Source of the DNA: Tritonibacter mobilis
GTDB taxonomy: Bacteria > Pseudomonadota > Alphaproteobacteria > Rhodobacterales > Rhodobacteraceae
DNA: 64,000 nucleotides
Assembly (NCBI RefSeq): GCF_001681715.1
Contig: NZ_LNWY01000004.1
Coordinates: 1-64,000 of the forward strand
Direction of reading: 5' to 3'
Part shown: positions 36,421 to 48,186 of the stretch, in pieces
How the letters are laid out: the number at the start of each line of letters is the position of its first letter
How positions within the stretch are numbered: the stretch's first letter is position 1
Position numbers and translations under genes: made by a program
The notes under the pieces: generated by a model
The model's database searches: none
The model's input: only the letters and a program-made list of their open reading frames with translations
Told to the model about the DNA's origin: nothing

Positions 36421-37539
36421 TTGAAAAAGGCACTCATTACAGGCGTCACAGGCCAAGACGGCTCCTATTTGGCAGAGTTCTTACTGGAGAAAGGATATGA
36501 GGTGCATGGCATCAAGCGCCGCGCCTCCTTGTTCAATACTCAGCGGGTTGATCACATCTATCAGGACCCGCATGTGGACAATGCTCATTTCAAGCTGCAC
36601 TACGGCGATCTGACAGACAGCTCTAACCTGACCCGGATCATTCAGGACGTGCAACCAGACGAGGTCTACAACCTCGGTGCCCAGAGCCATGTCGCGGTTT
36701 CCTTTGAAAGTCCGGAATACACCGCCGATGTGGATGCTATGGGAACGCTGCGGCTCTTGGAGGCAATCCGTTTCCTCGGCCTGGAAAAGAAGACCCGCTT
36801 CTACCAGGCGTCGACCTCGGAGCTGTATGGGTTGGTGCAAGAAACCCCGCAGCGCGAGACCACGCCGTTCTACCCGCGCTCGCCTTATGCGGTGGCCAAG
36901 CTCTATTCCTACTGGATTACGGTCAATTATCGTGAGGCCTATGGGATGTATGCCTGCAACGGCATCCTGTTCAACCACGAGAGCCCGCGCCGCGGCGAGA
37001 CCTTCGTGACCCGCAAGATTACTCGCGGTTTGGCCAATATCGCGCAAGGGCTGGAGCCCTGCCTGTATATGGGTAACATTGATGCGCTGCGCGACTGGGG
37101 GCATGCCAAGGATTACGTACGGATGCAGTGGATGATGCTGCAACAAGAGTTGGCGGAAGATTTTGTGATCGCCACCGGCAAGCAATATTCGGTGCGTCAG
37201 TTCATTTCTTGGGCCGCTGCTGAGTTGGGCATCCAGCTGGAATTTACCGGGAACGGTGTTGAGGAAATCGCCACTGTCGTTGCGATTGAGGGTGACAAAG
37301 CGCCAGCCTTGAAACCCGGGAGCGTAATTATGCGTATCGACCCCCGTTATTTCCGCCCAGCAGAAGTGGAGACGCTGCTCGGAGACCCCTCCAAAGCCAA
37401 GGAAAATCTGGGGTGGGTACCGGAGATTACAGCGCAGGAAATGTGTGCGGAGATGGTCACCGAAGACCTTAAGACGGCTCGCCGCCACGCGCTTTTGAAA
37501 AAGCACGGTATGGAAATGCCCGTCAGTATTGAAGGCTGA
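36421..37539 (+). CDS. gmd: GDP-mannose 4,6-dehydratase
   Basis: 372-aa enzyme, the usual Gmd length, that converts GDP-mannose to GDP-4-keto-6-deoxymannose. It shows [19 protein letters not shown] at the N-terminus, the catalytic Thr/Ser-Glu region QASTSELYG, Tyr-x-x-x-Lys in [12 protein letters not shown], and [19 protein letters not shown]. The start is TTG at 36421, seven bases after GGAGG, giving the family N-terminus exactly; an upstream in-frame ATG would add 24 unrelated residues. It lies 10 bp before fcl. The substrate would come from ManC (9304). A second, broken copy is at 45669. Confidence 0.93.
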   Translation: MKKALITGVTGQDGSYLAEFLLEKGYEVHGIKRRASLFNTQRVDHIYQDPHVDNAHFKLHYGDLTDSSNLTRIIQDVQPDEVYNLGAQSHVAVSFESPEYTADVDAMGTLRLLEAIRFLGLEKKTRFYQASTSELYGLVQETPQRETTPFYPRSPYAVAKLYSYWITVNYREAYGMYACNGILFNHESPRRGETFVTRKITRGLANIAQGLEPCLYMGNIDALRDWGHAKDYVRMQWMMLQQELAEDFVIATGKQYSVRQFISWAAAELGIQLEFTGNGVEEIATVVAIEGDKAPALKPGSVIMRIDPRYFRPAEVETLLGDPSKAKENLGWVPEITAQEMCAEMVTEDLKTARRHALLKKHGMEMPVSIEG

Positions 37540-37549
37540 GGAGCACGGC

Positions 37550-38488
37550 ATGGCCTATGATCTCAAAGGAAAACGCATCTTTGTTGCAGGACACCGTGGT
37601 ATGGTCGGCTCTGCCGTCGTACGCCGTTTGGCAACTGAAGACTGTGAGGTAATCACCGCCGCCCGCGAGGACCTCGATTTGGTCGATCAGGCTGCCGTGA
37701 ATGCCTGGATGCAAGAACAGCGTCCCGATGCCATCGTCATGGCTGCGGCCAAGGTCGGCGGCATCAAAGCAAACAACGATTTCCCGGTGGACTTCCTCTA
37801 CAAGAATTTGATGATTGAAACGAACATCGCCCAAGCCGCCCATGAGGCGGATGTCGAACGTTTCTTGTTCTTGGGATCCTCCTGCATCTACCCAAAGTTC
37901 GCGCCCCAACCGATCCCCGAGGACAGTTTGCTGACAGGCGCGCTGGAGCCCACCAATGAATGGTATGCTATTGCTAAGATAGCGGGCATAAAGCTGATGC
38001 AGGCTTATCGACAGCAGTACGGTCGCGACTGGATTTCGGCGATGCCGACCAATCTATACGGTCCGGGCGACAATTATGACCTGAACTCCTCCCACGTGCT
38101 GCCAGCGCTTCTACGCAAGTTCCACGAAGCCAAAGCAGCTGGGGCTGCTTCAGTAGAGCTGTGGGGGTCCGGCACGCCGCTGCGCGAATTTATGCATTGC
38201 GACGATCTGGCGGATGCGTTGGTGTTTCTGCTGAAAGAATATTCGGGCCATAGCCACGTCAATGTCGGCTCAGGCACAGAGGTCAGCATCCGCGCGCTGG
38301 CAGAGACCATCGCCCGGGTGGTGGGCTATGAAGCAGAGCTGGTGTTCGACGCCAGCAAACCCGACGGCACCCCGCGCAAACTGATGGACAGCACCACCCT
38401 GCACCGGCTGGGCTGGAATCAGGCCCGCCCGCTGGAGGATGGCATCCGCCAGACTTATGCCCATGCGCTACAGACTGAGTTTACGTGA
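37550..38488 (+). CDS. fcl: GDP-L-fucose synthase
   Basis: 312-aa epimerase-reductase (Fcl/WcaG) that turns GDP-4-keto-6-deoxymannose into GDP-L-fucose. It shows NAD(P) motif [39 protein letters not shown], catalytic [11 protein letters not shown], and [11 protein letters not shown]. The ATG at 37550 follows GGAG and the gmd stop by 10 bp. With gmd it forms a complete two-step GDP-fucose module. A decayed homologue follows the second gmd at 46.8 kb. Confidence 0.93.
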   Translation: MAYDLKGKRIFVAGHRGMVGSAVVRRLATEDCEVITAAREDLDLVDQAAVNAWMQEQRPDAIVMAAAKVGGIKANNDFPVDFLYKNLMIETNIAQAAHEADVERFLFLGSSCIYPKFAPQPIPEDSLLTGALEPTNEWYAIAKIAGIKLMQAYRQQYGRDWISAMPTNLYGPGDNYDLNSSHVLPALLRKFHEAKAAGAASVELWGSGTPLREFMHCDDLADALVFLLKEYSGHSHVNVGSGTEVSIRALAETIARVVGYEAELVFDASKPDGTPRKLMDSTTLHRLGWNQARPLEDGIRQTYAHALQTEFT

Positions 38489-38655
38489 GCTGTCTCCTGA
38501 CAAACACGAAAGCATGCCCAATCTTGGTTGTCGCTGAGCACTTCTGATGCTGCCGCCCGTAGAACGAGAGGTATCTGATGCCTCCAAACCTACGATAAAG
38601 CGCGCGTTCCACCCGTCTGGTTGTCTATTTCGGCAGCATAAATCTCGCCTGAAAC

Positions 38656-39903
38656 CTATGGCAGCCGGATCGGCGGGGCTGTGGTGACCAACTGGTTGAT
38701 CTGGCTCAGGTGTTCGGGCAGGCAGCGGGTCAGGAAATCATAATCCTGCATCACCCGCGCCCGAGCCCGCGCCCCAAGGGCTGCAAAATCATCAGGCCGC
38801 GCCAGCACCTCGGCCACCTGTGCTGCCAGCGCCTCGGGATCAAAGAAATCCACCAACAGGCCGGTTTCATTATGGCTGATGGCCTCGCGCACCGGCGCCA
38901 CATCAGCCGCCACAATCGTCGCCTCCATCGCCATCGCCTCCAGGAGCGACCAGCTCAGCACAAAAGGCATGGTCAGATAGATATGACAGCGCGACAGCTG
39001 AATGATCCGGCACAGATCCGCATAGGGCACCCGGCCGAGGAAATGCACCCGGCTCCAGTCCACGTGCTGGCCGACCTCCGCCTCCATCTCGCCGCGCAAG
39101 CCGCCGGGGTGATCGCTTTCGCGCCCGTATGAGGCCTCATTGCCGCCGATCATCAGGATGCGCGCATTGGGCCGGGCGGCCTGAATGGCGGGCAGCGCCC
39201 GCATCATGATGTGAAAGCCGCGGGCCCGCTCCATATTGCGCGCCACATAGGTCACGATCTCATCGCCGCGCGAAATCGGCTGCTCCAGCCGCCCCAGCGT
39301 GATCTGTGCATCCGGGTTTGCGTGCAGACGATCGGCGCGGATGCCATCGTGGCAGACATACATCTTGTCGTGAAAGGACGCAGGGAAACGGTCGCGCTGC
39401 CAATAGGTCGGCACATGCCCCAGATCCACCACCTCACGGTTGAGGCAAGGCACCACATTGCGGGCGCGGTTGAAATAGGGCGCATGAGGGCCGGGGGGCT
39501 GTTCGGGGTCAAAGCCCACCATGCCGCCGTCCATGCTGTAGTAATATTCAAAGAAGCCAATGATCGGCACATCCGGCCACAGATCCTTAAAGAAACTCAG
39601 CTCCCCCCAACCGGTATGACCAAGAATGATATCGGGGCGAAACCCGTGTTCCTGTTCAAACTTCTGCGCCGCCTGCACCGCGCCAAAGCCCGCACCCGCC
39701 GCCGCTTCCCAGTCCTTGGCAAGACCAAAGCCATCCTTTGCCGGCGTATGAAACGCTTTGTAGACCAGCGTATGAACGCCCGGGATTTTCACATCCCCGC
39801 GCTGGCTCAGGAACACCAGCTTATGTCCTCCCTGTGCCGCAAGCCACCGCACCAGTTCACGATACTGGCCCGGCATGTTCTGATGCACAAAAAGGATCTT
39901 CAT
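38656..39903 (-). CDS. Glycosyltransferase family 4
   Basis: 415-aa GT-B transferase. The N-terminal domain (MKILFVHQNMPGQYRELVRW, GFRPDIILGHTGWGELSF, FFEYYYSMDGGMVGFDPE) belongs to the Glyco_trans_4_3 type. The C-terminal domain shows VTYVARNMERARGFHIMMRA, FVLSWSLLEAMAMEATIVA and the terminal VREAISHNETGLLVDFFD. It is last in the leftward rhamnose operon, 15 bp after rfbA, so it may be a rhamnosyltransferase, though the true donor cannot be read from the sequence. Confidence 0.82.
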   Translation of the reverse strand: MKILFVHQNMPGQYRELVRWLAAQGGHKLVFLSQRGDVKIPGVHTLVYKAFHTPAKDGFGLAKDWEAAAGAGFGAVQAAQKFEQEHGFRPDIILGHTGWGELSFFKDLWPDVPIIGFFEYYYSMDGGMVGFDPEQPPGPHAPYFNRARNVVPCLNREVVDLGHVPTYWQRDRFPASFHDKMYVCHDGIRADRLHANPDAQITLGRLEQPISRGDEIVTYVARNMERARGFHIMMRALPAIQAARPNARILMIGGNEASYGRESDHPGGLRGEMEAEVGQHVDWSRVHFLGRVPYADLCRIIQLSRCHIYLTMPFVLSWSLLEAMAMEATIVAADVAPVREAISHNETGLLVDFFDPEALAAQVAEVLARPDDFAALGARARARVMQDYDFLTRCLPEHLSQINQLVTTAPPIRLP

Positions 39904-39918
39904 CCGCCCTGCCCCGCC

Positions 39919-40791
39919 TTAGCCCAAAAGCCGCTTCAGATAAGTGCCATAGCTGTTTTTCTTGAACAATTCCGCCCGCTCTGCCAGCGCCTCCCGGCTG
40001 ATCCAGCCCGCATGATAGGCGATTTCCTCCAGACAACCGGTCTGCAGGCCCTGACGCTCGTGCAAGGTGCGCACAAAATTGCCCGCATCCAGAAGGCTGC
40101 CATGGGTGCCGGTATCAAGCCAGGCATAGCCACGCCCCATGGTTTCGACCGAAAGTTGGCCCTCGTTGAGATACATCTGCAAAAGATCGGTGATTTCCAG
40201 CTCGCCCCGCGCCGAAGGCTGAACCTTACGGGCGCGCGCAGGCGCAGTACCATCCAGAAAATAAAGCCCCGTCACCGCGTAGTTCGACGGCGGCACCTCG
40301 GGTTTTTCAATGATCTGATGCGCCCGTCCTTCGCCATCAAAGGAAACCACGCCGTAACGCTCGGGATCGGAGACGTGATAGCCAAAGACGGTGCCGCCCA
40401 CCTCCTTGGCATCCGCCGCCGCTAGAAGGCTCGGCAACCCATGGCCAAAAAAGACGTTATCGCCCAGCACCAGCGCCGAGGGCGCGCCCGCAAGGAACTC
40501 TTCGGCCAGAATAAAGGCCTGCGCCAGACCATCGGGGCTGGGTTGCTCCACATAGGTCAGGCTGACGCCCCACTGGCTGCCATCGCCCAAGAGGCGCTTG
40601 AACTGATCGGCGTCCTGCGGCGTGGTGATGACGCAGATCTCGCGAATACCTGCAAGCATCAGCACCGAGATCGGATAATAGATCATCGGTTTGTCATAAA
40701 GCGGCAGGAGCTGCTTTGAGACAGCCATGGTGATCGGATAAAGCCGGGTGCCGGAGCCTCCGGCGAGAATAATACCTTTGCGCTGCGTCAC
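39919..40791 (-). CDS. rfbA: Glucose-1-phosphate thymidylyltransferase
   Basis: 290-aa first enzyme of dTDP-rhamnose synthesis, joining dTTP and glucose 1-phosphate. It shows [68 protein letters not shown] and the [19 protein letters not shown] region. GTG at 40791 is the likely start because it overlaps the rfbD stop (GTGA) and gives the standard N-terminus; longer in-frame starts are not family-like. Confidence 0.93.
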   Translation of the reverse strand: MTQRKGIILAGGSGTRLYPITMAVSKQLLPLYDKPMIYYPISVLMLAGIREICVITTPQDADQFKRLLGDGSQWGVSLTYVEQPSPDGLAQAFILAEEFLAGAPSALVLGDNVFFGHGLPSLLAAADAKEVGGTVFGYHVSDPERYGVVSFDGEGRAHQIIEKPEVPPSNYAVTGLYFLDGTAPARARKVQPSARGELEITDLLQMYLNEGQLSVETMGRGYAWLDTGTHGSLLDAGNFVRTLHERQGLQTGCLEEIAYHAGWISREALAERAELFKKNSYGTYLKRLLG

Positions 40792-41633
40792 TCTGCGAGC
40801 TCCTTTAAAATATCGCGCAGCCCGCTGCGCCAGTCGGGCTGCGGGATGCCAAAAACAGTCTCTAACGTGGTGCAATCCAGCCGTGAGTTCAGTGGCCGCA
40901 CCGCCGGGGTTGGATAGTCAGATGTGGGGATGTCCGCCACTTCGCAGGCCAGACCGCTTTGGGCAAAGATCTCTGCGGCAAAGCCTGCCCAGCTGACATA
41001 TGGCGCGCCCTGCAGGTGATAGATGCCAGATTTTGAAGGCTCCGCACGCAGCTGCCCGGCCATCTCGACACAGGCCCGTGCGATGTCACGCGCGGGCGTT
41101 GGCGCGCCGATCTGATCGCCGACAATCGTCAAGCGATCCCGCTCCGCACCAAGGCGCAGCATGGTCTTGACGAAATTATTGCCATGGGCCGAGACCACCC
41201 AAGAGGTGCGCAGGATCGCATAAGTCCCGCCCGCCGCGATCACCGCCTCTTCGCCTGCGCGTTTGCTGCGGCCATAGGCATTGGGCGGCGCCACCGGATC
41301 ATCCGTCTGCCACGCCGCCGTGCCACTGCCCGCAAAGACATAATCGGTCGAGATATGGACAAAGGGAATGCCCGCCTGCACGCAGGCCGCCGCCATCGCA
41401 CCGGGGGCCGCCCCGTTGATAATAGTGGCCAGTTCTTCCTCAGATTCGGCCTTATCAACCGCCGTATAGGCGGCGGCATTGATCACCGCCTGCGGGCTGA
41501 TCTCCCGAATAAGGGCCGCGCAGGCCCCGGGGTCCGACAGATCCGCGCGCGCACGCCCCACAGAGATCACCCCCTCATAGCTCGCCAATTCCCGCGCCAC
41601 TTGCCCGGTTGCGCCAAACACAAGGATGCTCAT
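40788..41633 (-). CDS. rfbD: dTDP-4-dehydrorhamnose reductase
   Basis: 281-aa last enzyme of dTDP-L-rhamnose synthesis. It shows N-terminal [42 protein letters not shown], catalytic [12 protein letters not shown], and [19 protein letters not shown]. The ATG at 41633, after GAAGGGGC, gives the family N-terminus and overlaps the preceding hydrolase gene by 4 bp. Confidence 0.92.
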   Translation of the reverse strand: MSILVFGATGQVARELASYEGVISVGRARADLSDPGACAALIREISPQAVINAAAYTAVDKAESEEELATIINGAAPGAMAAACVQAGIPFVHISTDYVFAGSGTAAWQTDDPVAPPNAYGRSKRAGEEAVIAAGGTYAILRTSWVVSAHGNNFVKTMLRLGAERDRLTIVGDQIGAPTPARDIARACVEMAGQLRAEPSKSGIYHLQGAPYVSWAGFAAEIFAQSGLACEVADIPTSDYPTPAVRPLNSRLDCTTLETVFGIPQPDWRSGLRDILKELAE

Positions 41634-42157
41634 ATCCGCCCCTTCTTCATCTTTTCCCAAATACCTCCGCCGGAGGCCCTGTTTTCCACGCGCCCTCGCC
41701 GCAACCACAAGGTCAGTGCCAATCCCCAGATTGCCAGTTCAAGCAGGAAGGTCCAGTGCAACAGGAATGACAAAACCCAGTGGTCTTGCGTCGCTGGTAC
41801 CACCGTCAGGGACATCAGCCTGTCGTCCAGTGGTGCGAGCCACATGATGCCGCCCCCGATACTGTCCAGAACCAGATGCATAAAGATCGCGGCGAAAAAC
41901 ACCAGCGCAGCGTTTAGCCAGCGGCGTGCAAAAAAACCGATCAGAGGCAGAGTGACCAGTGCAACCCCGGCCCAGAACGCAGGCACATGCACCCAGTAGC
42001 GGTGGTGATGAAAGGCCCGATCATCCACGAAATAGAACCAGATCATATCTAGATCAGGGAAAACCGCACCGATCAGCGCGACCGGCAGCAGACCGGGAAA
42101 GGTACGGCGGGGAACTTGCGCAAGTATATATCCGGAGGGCAAATGCGCCGTCAGCAT
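41630..42157 (-). CDS. YdjM-like membrane-bound putative metal-dependent hydrolase
   Basis: 175-aa integral membrane protein of the YdjM/LexA-controlled hydrolase group. It has about four hydrophobic segments and conserved polar residues at their edges: MLTAHLPSGYILA, AVFPDLDMIWFYF, HHHRYWVHVP and FMHLVLDSIGGGIMW, suggesting a metal site made of His and Asp. It overlaps rfbD by 4 bp inside the rhamnose operon, an unexpected place for a protein not needed for dTDP-rhamnose. Activity is unknown. Confidence 0.7.
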   Translation of the reverse strand: MLTAHLPSGYILAQVPRRTFPGLLPVALIGAVFPDLDMIWFYFVDDRAFHHHRYWVHVPAFWAGVALVTLPLIGFFARRWLNAALVFFAAIFMHLVLDSIGGGIMWLAPLDDRLMSLTVVPATQDHWVLSFLLHWTFLLELAIWGLALTLWLRRGRVENRASGGGIWEKMKKGRI

Positions 42158-42191
42158 AACAGAATCCTTTGCAGACTAAATCTCTGCCTGC

Positions 42192-43244
42192 TCACTTTCC
42201 GGTCCCAAGACGCTCGCCCACGCCCTTGCGGGACTGAAGTGCGCGCCACCAGTCCTCATTGTCGAGATACCATTGCACGGTTTTCGCCAGACCTTCCTCG
42301 ACGGTCACCGACGGCCGCCAGCCCAGTTCCTCGCGGATACGGGAGGGATCAATCGCATAGCGCGCATCATGGCCCGGACGATCGGTCACAAAGGTGATCT
42401 GCTCTTTATAGGATGCCCCGTCGCCGCGCGGGCGCTTGTCATCAAGGATCGCACAGAGTGTTTCGACCAGCTCAAGGTTGGTGCGCTCATTCTCGCCGCC
42501 CACATTATAGCTGCGCCCGTTTTCGCCCTTCTGCAACACCAGCAACAGCGCATCTGCGTGATCTTCCACATAGAGCCAGTCGCGAATGTTGGAGCCATCG
42601 CCATAGATCGGCAGGGCCTTACCGGCGAGCGCATTCAAAATCACCACCGGGATGAGTTTTTCCGGGAAGTGAAAGGGGCCGTAGTTGTTGGAGCAATTGG
42701 TCAGCACCACCGGCAGCCCATAGGTTTCATGCCAGGCGCGCACCAGATGATCGCTCGAGGCTTTGGAGGCCGAATAGGGCGAGCGCGGATCATAGGCAGT
42801 CTCTTCCGTGAACATCACCGATTTATCGGCCGGCAAACTGCCATAGACCTCATCGGTCGAGATATGATGGAAGCGGAAATGGGCGGGTTTGCCCACCGCC
42901 ACCCAGAATTTGCGCGCGGCTTCGAGCATGTTGAAAGTGCCGGTCACATTGGTCTCGATGAAATCACCGGGCCCATCAATCGAGCGGTCCACATGGCTCT
43001 CGGCGGCCAGATGCATCACCGCATCCGGCGCGTGCAGGGCAAAGATCCGATCCAATGCGGCGCGGTCGCGGATGTCGGCCTGCTCAAACGCATAGCGCGG
43101 GCTCTCGGCGACACTGGCGACATTGTCCAGACAGGCCGCATAGGTCAGCGCGTCCAGATTGACCACCTCATGGCCCGCCGCAATCGCTTGGCGCACCACC
43201 GCAGAGCCGATAAACCCCGCTCCCCCCGTCACCAGTATCTTCAT
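42192..43244 (-). CDS. rfbB: dTDP-glucose 4,6-dehydratase
   Basis: 350-aa second enzyme of dTDP-rhamnose synthesis. It shows [46 protein letters not shown], catalytic [15 protein letters not shown], and [14 protein letters not shown]. Length is standard. The start overlaps the acyltransferase stop by 4 bp (ATGA). Confidence 0.95.
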   Translation of the reverse strand: MKILVTGGAGFIGSAVVRQAIAAGHEVVNLDALTYAACLDNVASVAESPRYAFEQADIRDRAALDRIFALHAPDAVMHLAAESHVDRSIDGPGDFIETNVTGTFNMLEAARKFWVAVGKPAHFRFHHISTDEVYGSLPADKSVMFTEETAYDPRSPYSASKASSDHLVRAWHETYGLPVVLTNCSNNYGPFHFPEKLIPVVILNALAGKALPIYGDGSNIRDWLYVEDHADALLLVLQKGENGRSYNVGGENERTNLELVETLCAILDDKRPRGDGASYKEQITFVTDRPGHDARYAIDPSRIREELGWRPSVTVEEGLAKTVQWYLDNEDWWRALQSRKGVGERLGTGK

Positions 43245-44428
43245 GGGTCCTGCTCCTTGCCCAACCGTTCCAGCCCCGCAGCCCCTGTGGCTGTGGCGTC
43301 TTTGCTTTGTCTTGCCTGCGCCTGACCGCGCCCCATCCGCCCCAGCGACTTGTGACGCAAGTTCAGGAAATACCGCTCATAATGGCGAAAGCTCAGCTCC
43401 GCCAACAGGAAGGTACCGCCCCAGTAGAGGAGAAGAAAGACCGCACTGTCCTGCGCCAGTCCGATCTGTTCCCCCAGCAGGCGCACCACATGCAGCACCA
43501 GAAGATGCAACAGATAAATCCCGTAGCTCACCACGCCCACCCGCACCAGCGGCCGCAGGCGCAAGAGCGGGTGCATCCAGCTGTCTTCGCGCAGCACCAG
43601 CGTCGCCAGCCAGCCGGTCATCGCCAGGTGCACCAATAGATAGGGCACGCCCGCCAAGACCTGCGGCAAGAGACCAAAGATCAGCGCCAGCAAAATGCCA
43701 AACAGTCCAAAAGGCATCCACCGGTGGCCAAACACACGCCACAGCAGCGCAAAGCCGCGTGGCTGATGCAGCATCAATGCCAGCCCCGCCCCCAGAAGCA
43801 GCGGCGCATAGGTGGCATCGGGCAGATGCACCCAAAGCGGGCCCAGCTGAAACGCTGTGATGCCCAAAGCGCCCAGCATCCCGGTCACTGCCACCACATT
43901 GAGCGCCACCCCAAACAGCACCACCGCCCCCCAATAGCGCGGCGGCAGCCAGATCATCACCAAAGGCCAGATCAGATAGAACTGCTCCTCCATCGACAGC
44001 GACCACGTCGGATAAAGCGTCGGAATATGTTCGGTCAGGAAATTGGCAAAGAATAGATAATAGGCCGGCCAGATCTGCAGCACCTCAAGATGGCCGCGCC
44101 CGATCACAAAATAGATCCCGGCCAGTGTCACCACCAGATAATAGAGCGGCAGGATCCGCAAGGCGCGCCGCCAGTAAAACCCCCTGAGCGAGATCGCCCC
44201 CGCCCGGTCGCGCTCGCGCAACAAAAGCGTGGTGATCAAAAAGCCCGAGATCACAAAAAACAGATCCACCCCCAGAAAGCCGCGCGACCATGCGCCCCCC
44301 TCCTGCGCCAAGGCGCTGTGGTGGATCAGCACCGCAAGGATCGCCAAGGCCCGCAAACCATCCAGCGCCCCAAAGCGGGTCCGCTCCAGATAGGCGCGAT
44401 GGGCTTGGGACGCGGTCAGCTCTGGCAT
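43241..44428 (-). CDS. Acyltransferase 3 (OafA/YrhL family)
   Basis: 395-aa integral membrane acyltransferase with about ten hydrophobic segments. The family's N-terminal signature is present: [20 protein letters not shown] (acyl-site histidine pair region) and [16 protein letters not shown]. Such enzymes O-acetylate cell-surface polysaccharides. Its place between rfbC and rfbB suggests it modifies rhamnose or the same polysaccharide; this is inference. There is no fused SGNH domain. Confidence 0.85.
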   Translation of the reverse strand: MPELTASQAHRAYLERTRFGALDGLRALAILAVLIHHSALAQEGGAWSRGFLGVDLFFVISGFLITTLLLRERDRAGAISLRGFYWRRALRILPLYYLVVTLAGIYFVIGRGHLEVLQIWPAYYLFFANFLTEHIPTLYPTWSLSMEEQFYLIWPLVMIWLPPRYWGAVVLFGVALNVVAVTGMLGALGITAFQLGPLWVHLPDATYAPLLLGAGLALMLHQPRGFALLWRVFGHRWMPFGLFGILLALIFGLLPQVLAGVPYLLVHLAMTGWLATLVLREDSWMHPLLRLRPLVRVGVVSYGIYLLHLLVLHVVRLLGEQIGLAQDSAVFLLLYWGGTFLLAELSFRHYERYFLNLRHKSLGRMGRGQAQARQSKDATATGAAGLERLGKEQDP

Positions 44429-44433
44429 AGGGA

Positions 44434-44997
44434 TCAGATGCGAAAGGGGCTTTTGAAATCTGCCAGCGCCTGTGCGGCTGTGTCCTTTTCAGACAGGATC
44501 GGCTGGCCGGTGAAGCCCCAGTCGATATCGCAGCTGTCCCAGCGCACGGCACCGTCACATTCGGGCGCGTAGTAGTCGGTGCATTTATAGATGATCTCGG
44601 TCATCGGCGCGCGGGTGATAAACCCGTGCAAGAACCCTTTGGGCACCAGCATCTGCCGCCCGTTTTCTGCCGTCAGCTCCACCCCGACCCAGTCTCCATA
44701 GGTGGGAGACCCCACACGGACATCCACCGCCACATCAAAGAGCGCGCCCTGACCGCAGCGCACCAGCTTATCCTGCGCATGGGGGGGGGCCTGAAAATGC
44801 AGGCCGCGAATGGTGCCGACCTCGGCCGACATGGAGTGATTGTCCTGAACGAAATCCAGATCGATCCCATGCGCTTCCATCCGCTGCCGGTTCCAGCTTT
44901 CCGAGAAAAAGCCCCGTTCATCGCCAAACCGCGCAGGGGTCAGGATCTTGACGCCGGAAAGTTTCGTATCTTCGATCTGCACGTTTTTCTGCTCCAT
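44434..44997 (-). CDS. rfbC: dTDP-4-dehydrorhamnose 3,5-epimerase
   Basis: 187-aa cupin-fold epimerase, the third enzyme of the dTDP-rhamnose pathway. It shows DERGFFSESWN, FVQDNHSMS, IRGLHFQAPPHAQDKLVRC (the catalytic His lies in the RGLHFQ segment), VPKGFLHGFITR and YKCTDYYAPECDGAVRWDS. It is first in the leftward operon rfbC-acyltransferase-rfbB-hydrolase-rfbD-rfbA-glycosyltransferase, so the promoter should lie just right of 44997. Confidence 0.94.
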   Translation of the reverse strand: MEQKNVQIEDTKLSGVKILTPARFGDERGFFSESWNRQRMEAHGIDLDFVQDNHSMSAEVGTIRGLHFQAPPHAQDKLVRCGQGALFDVAVDVRVGSPTYGDWVGVELTAENGRQMLVPKGFLHGFITRAPMTEIIYKCTDYYAPECDGAVRWDSCDIDWGFTGQPILSEKDTAAQALADFKSPFRI

Positions 44998-46795
<1,798 letters not shown>

Positions 46796-46799
46796 ACAG

Positions 46800-47776
46800 A
46801 TGCTGAAGATCTATATGCTGGCCATCGCGGCATGGTAGGCGGAGCGATCCTACGCAAGCTCGAGAAGCGTCAGGCGGGAGGGGAGGATTTGACGCTGGTC
46901 ACACGCACCAGCACAGAGCTCGATCTAACCGATCAGACCGCGGTGCGCAGCTTTATGCAGTCGGAGCGACCCGATCAGGTGATCCTAGCTGCAGCTAAGG
47001 TAGGTGGCATTCATGCCAACAACAGTTATCCTGCATAGTTCATCTACGAAAATCTAATGATCGAGTGCCACGTAATTCACGCGGCTTTTGAGGCTGGAGT
47101 TATCAAGCTATTGCAGCTGGGTTCTTCTTGCATCTATCCAAAGATGGCCCCTCAGCCTATGGCAGAGAGTGCGCTTCTCACCGATACACTGGAGGCTACC
47201 AATGAGCCCTATGCTATCGCCAAGATCGCCGGCATCAAATTGTGCGAGAGTTACAACCGACAGTATGGAGTGGATTACCGTTCGGTGATGCCAACGAACC
47301 TCTATGGGCCAGGAGACAACTTTCACCCGGAAAACTCCCATGTCTTACCTGCGCTGATCCGCCGCTTTCATGAGGCAGTGCGGGACGGCGCTGTGGAAAT
47401 CACCATTTGGGGTAGCGGCACCCCGCGGCGCGAATTCTTACATGTAGATGACATGGCTGAGGCCTCGTTGTTTGTGATGGACATCGAAATGGAGGACTAT
47501 AGACGCGAGACTGAGCCAATGCTCTCCCATATCAACGTAGGATGCGGTGTGGATGTGTCTATTATGGAGCTGGCATGCTTGGTGGCTAAGGTGACAGAGT
47601 TTCACGGTCGGATCTTGACCGACCCTTCAAAGCCAGACGGAGCCCCGCGCAAATTGTTGGATGTGTCGCGCCTAGCGCGGTTAGGTTGGACAGCCACGAT
47701 CGGCTTGGAGGAAGGGGTCCGCAGCACCTACAAGTGGTATCTAAGCCAGAGGGTTGATGGGTTTCGTAGCAAATAA
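46800..47776 (+). pseudogene. fcl: Second fcl copy, frameshift and stop
   Basis: GDP-L-fucose synthase homologue. The ATG at 46800 begins MLKIY, but a one-base loss near 46815 shifts the frame. The real protein sequence resumes as [22 protein letters not shown] at 47037 then interrupts [14 protein letters not shown], where the intact gene has a sense codon. After that the frame is open to the end ([41 protein letters not shown]). Two independent lesions show it is not expressed as an enzyme. Confidence 0.85.
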
Positions 47777-48088
47777 CCCTAGTATATCTAGCAAAAATTG
47801 TGCCTCATGAGTACTATCAGTCCTCTCTGCCAGTGATCTGGCAGAGCCTAACTGAGCGAGCGAAACTTGCAATCGCTGTTGTGTCGCTGTGACGGCATGC
47901 GCTCCCGTGACGAACCAGTCGCAAAATGCGTCTCTCCAAACTTGAAAAAGGACCGTACCATCAAGCCTTGAAGTCGAACACCTACGCTATGGCGATGGAT
48001 ATCAATGCTTATTTTTATTTGGCCGCGCTCTCCTTTTTGGGTGCAGCCACTATTAGTGTCGAATTCCATACGGCGGCAAACCACCCTC
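47777..48088. other. Intergenic stretch with a perfect hairpin
   Basis: No gene is supported. A perfect 9-bp inverted repeat with a 4-base loop (CTCTGCCAG TGAT CTGGCAGAG, 47825-47846) could end transcription or mark an element end; no T-run follows it. Confidence 0.4.
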
Positions 48089-48136
48089 CTAGGGTCAGGA
48101 TGCATTGATTTCGGTCGCACTGCCTGATTCACGCCC
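48089..48136 (+). mobile_element. IS5-family element, left end only
   Basis: About 46 bases identical to 13378-13424 (from CCTAGGGTCAGG to GCCTGATTCACG), the terminal piece of the IS5-family element seen there. Nothing of its transposase follows. The helicase relic begins 50 bp further on, so an insertion followed by deletion probably removed the helicase N-terminus. Confidence 0.7.
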
Positions 48137-48186
48137 CCTAAAGTTTGGGGGCTTGAAACAAGATCGCCCGCACACGGCAACCAAAT

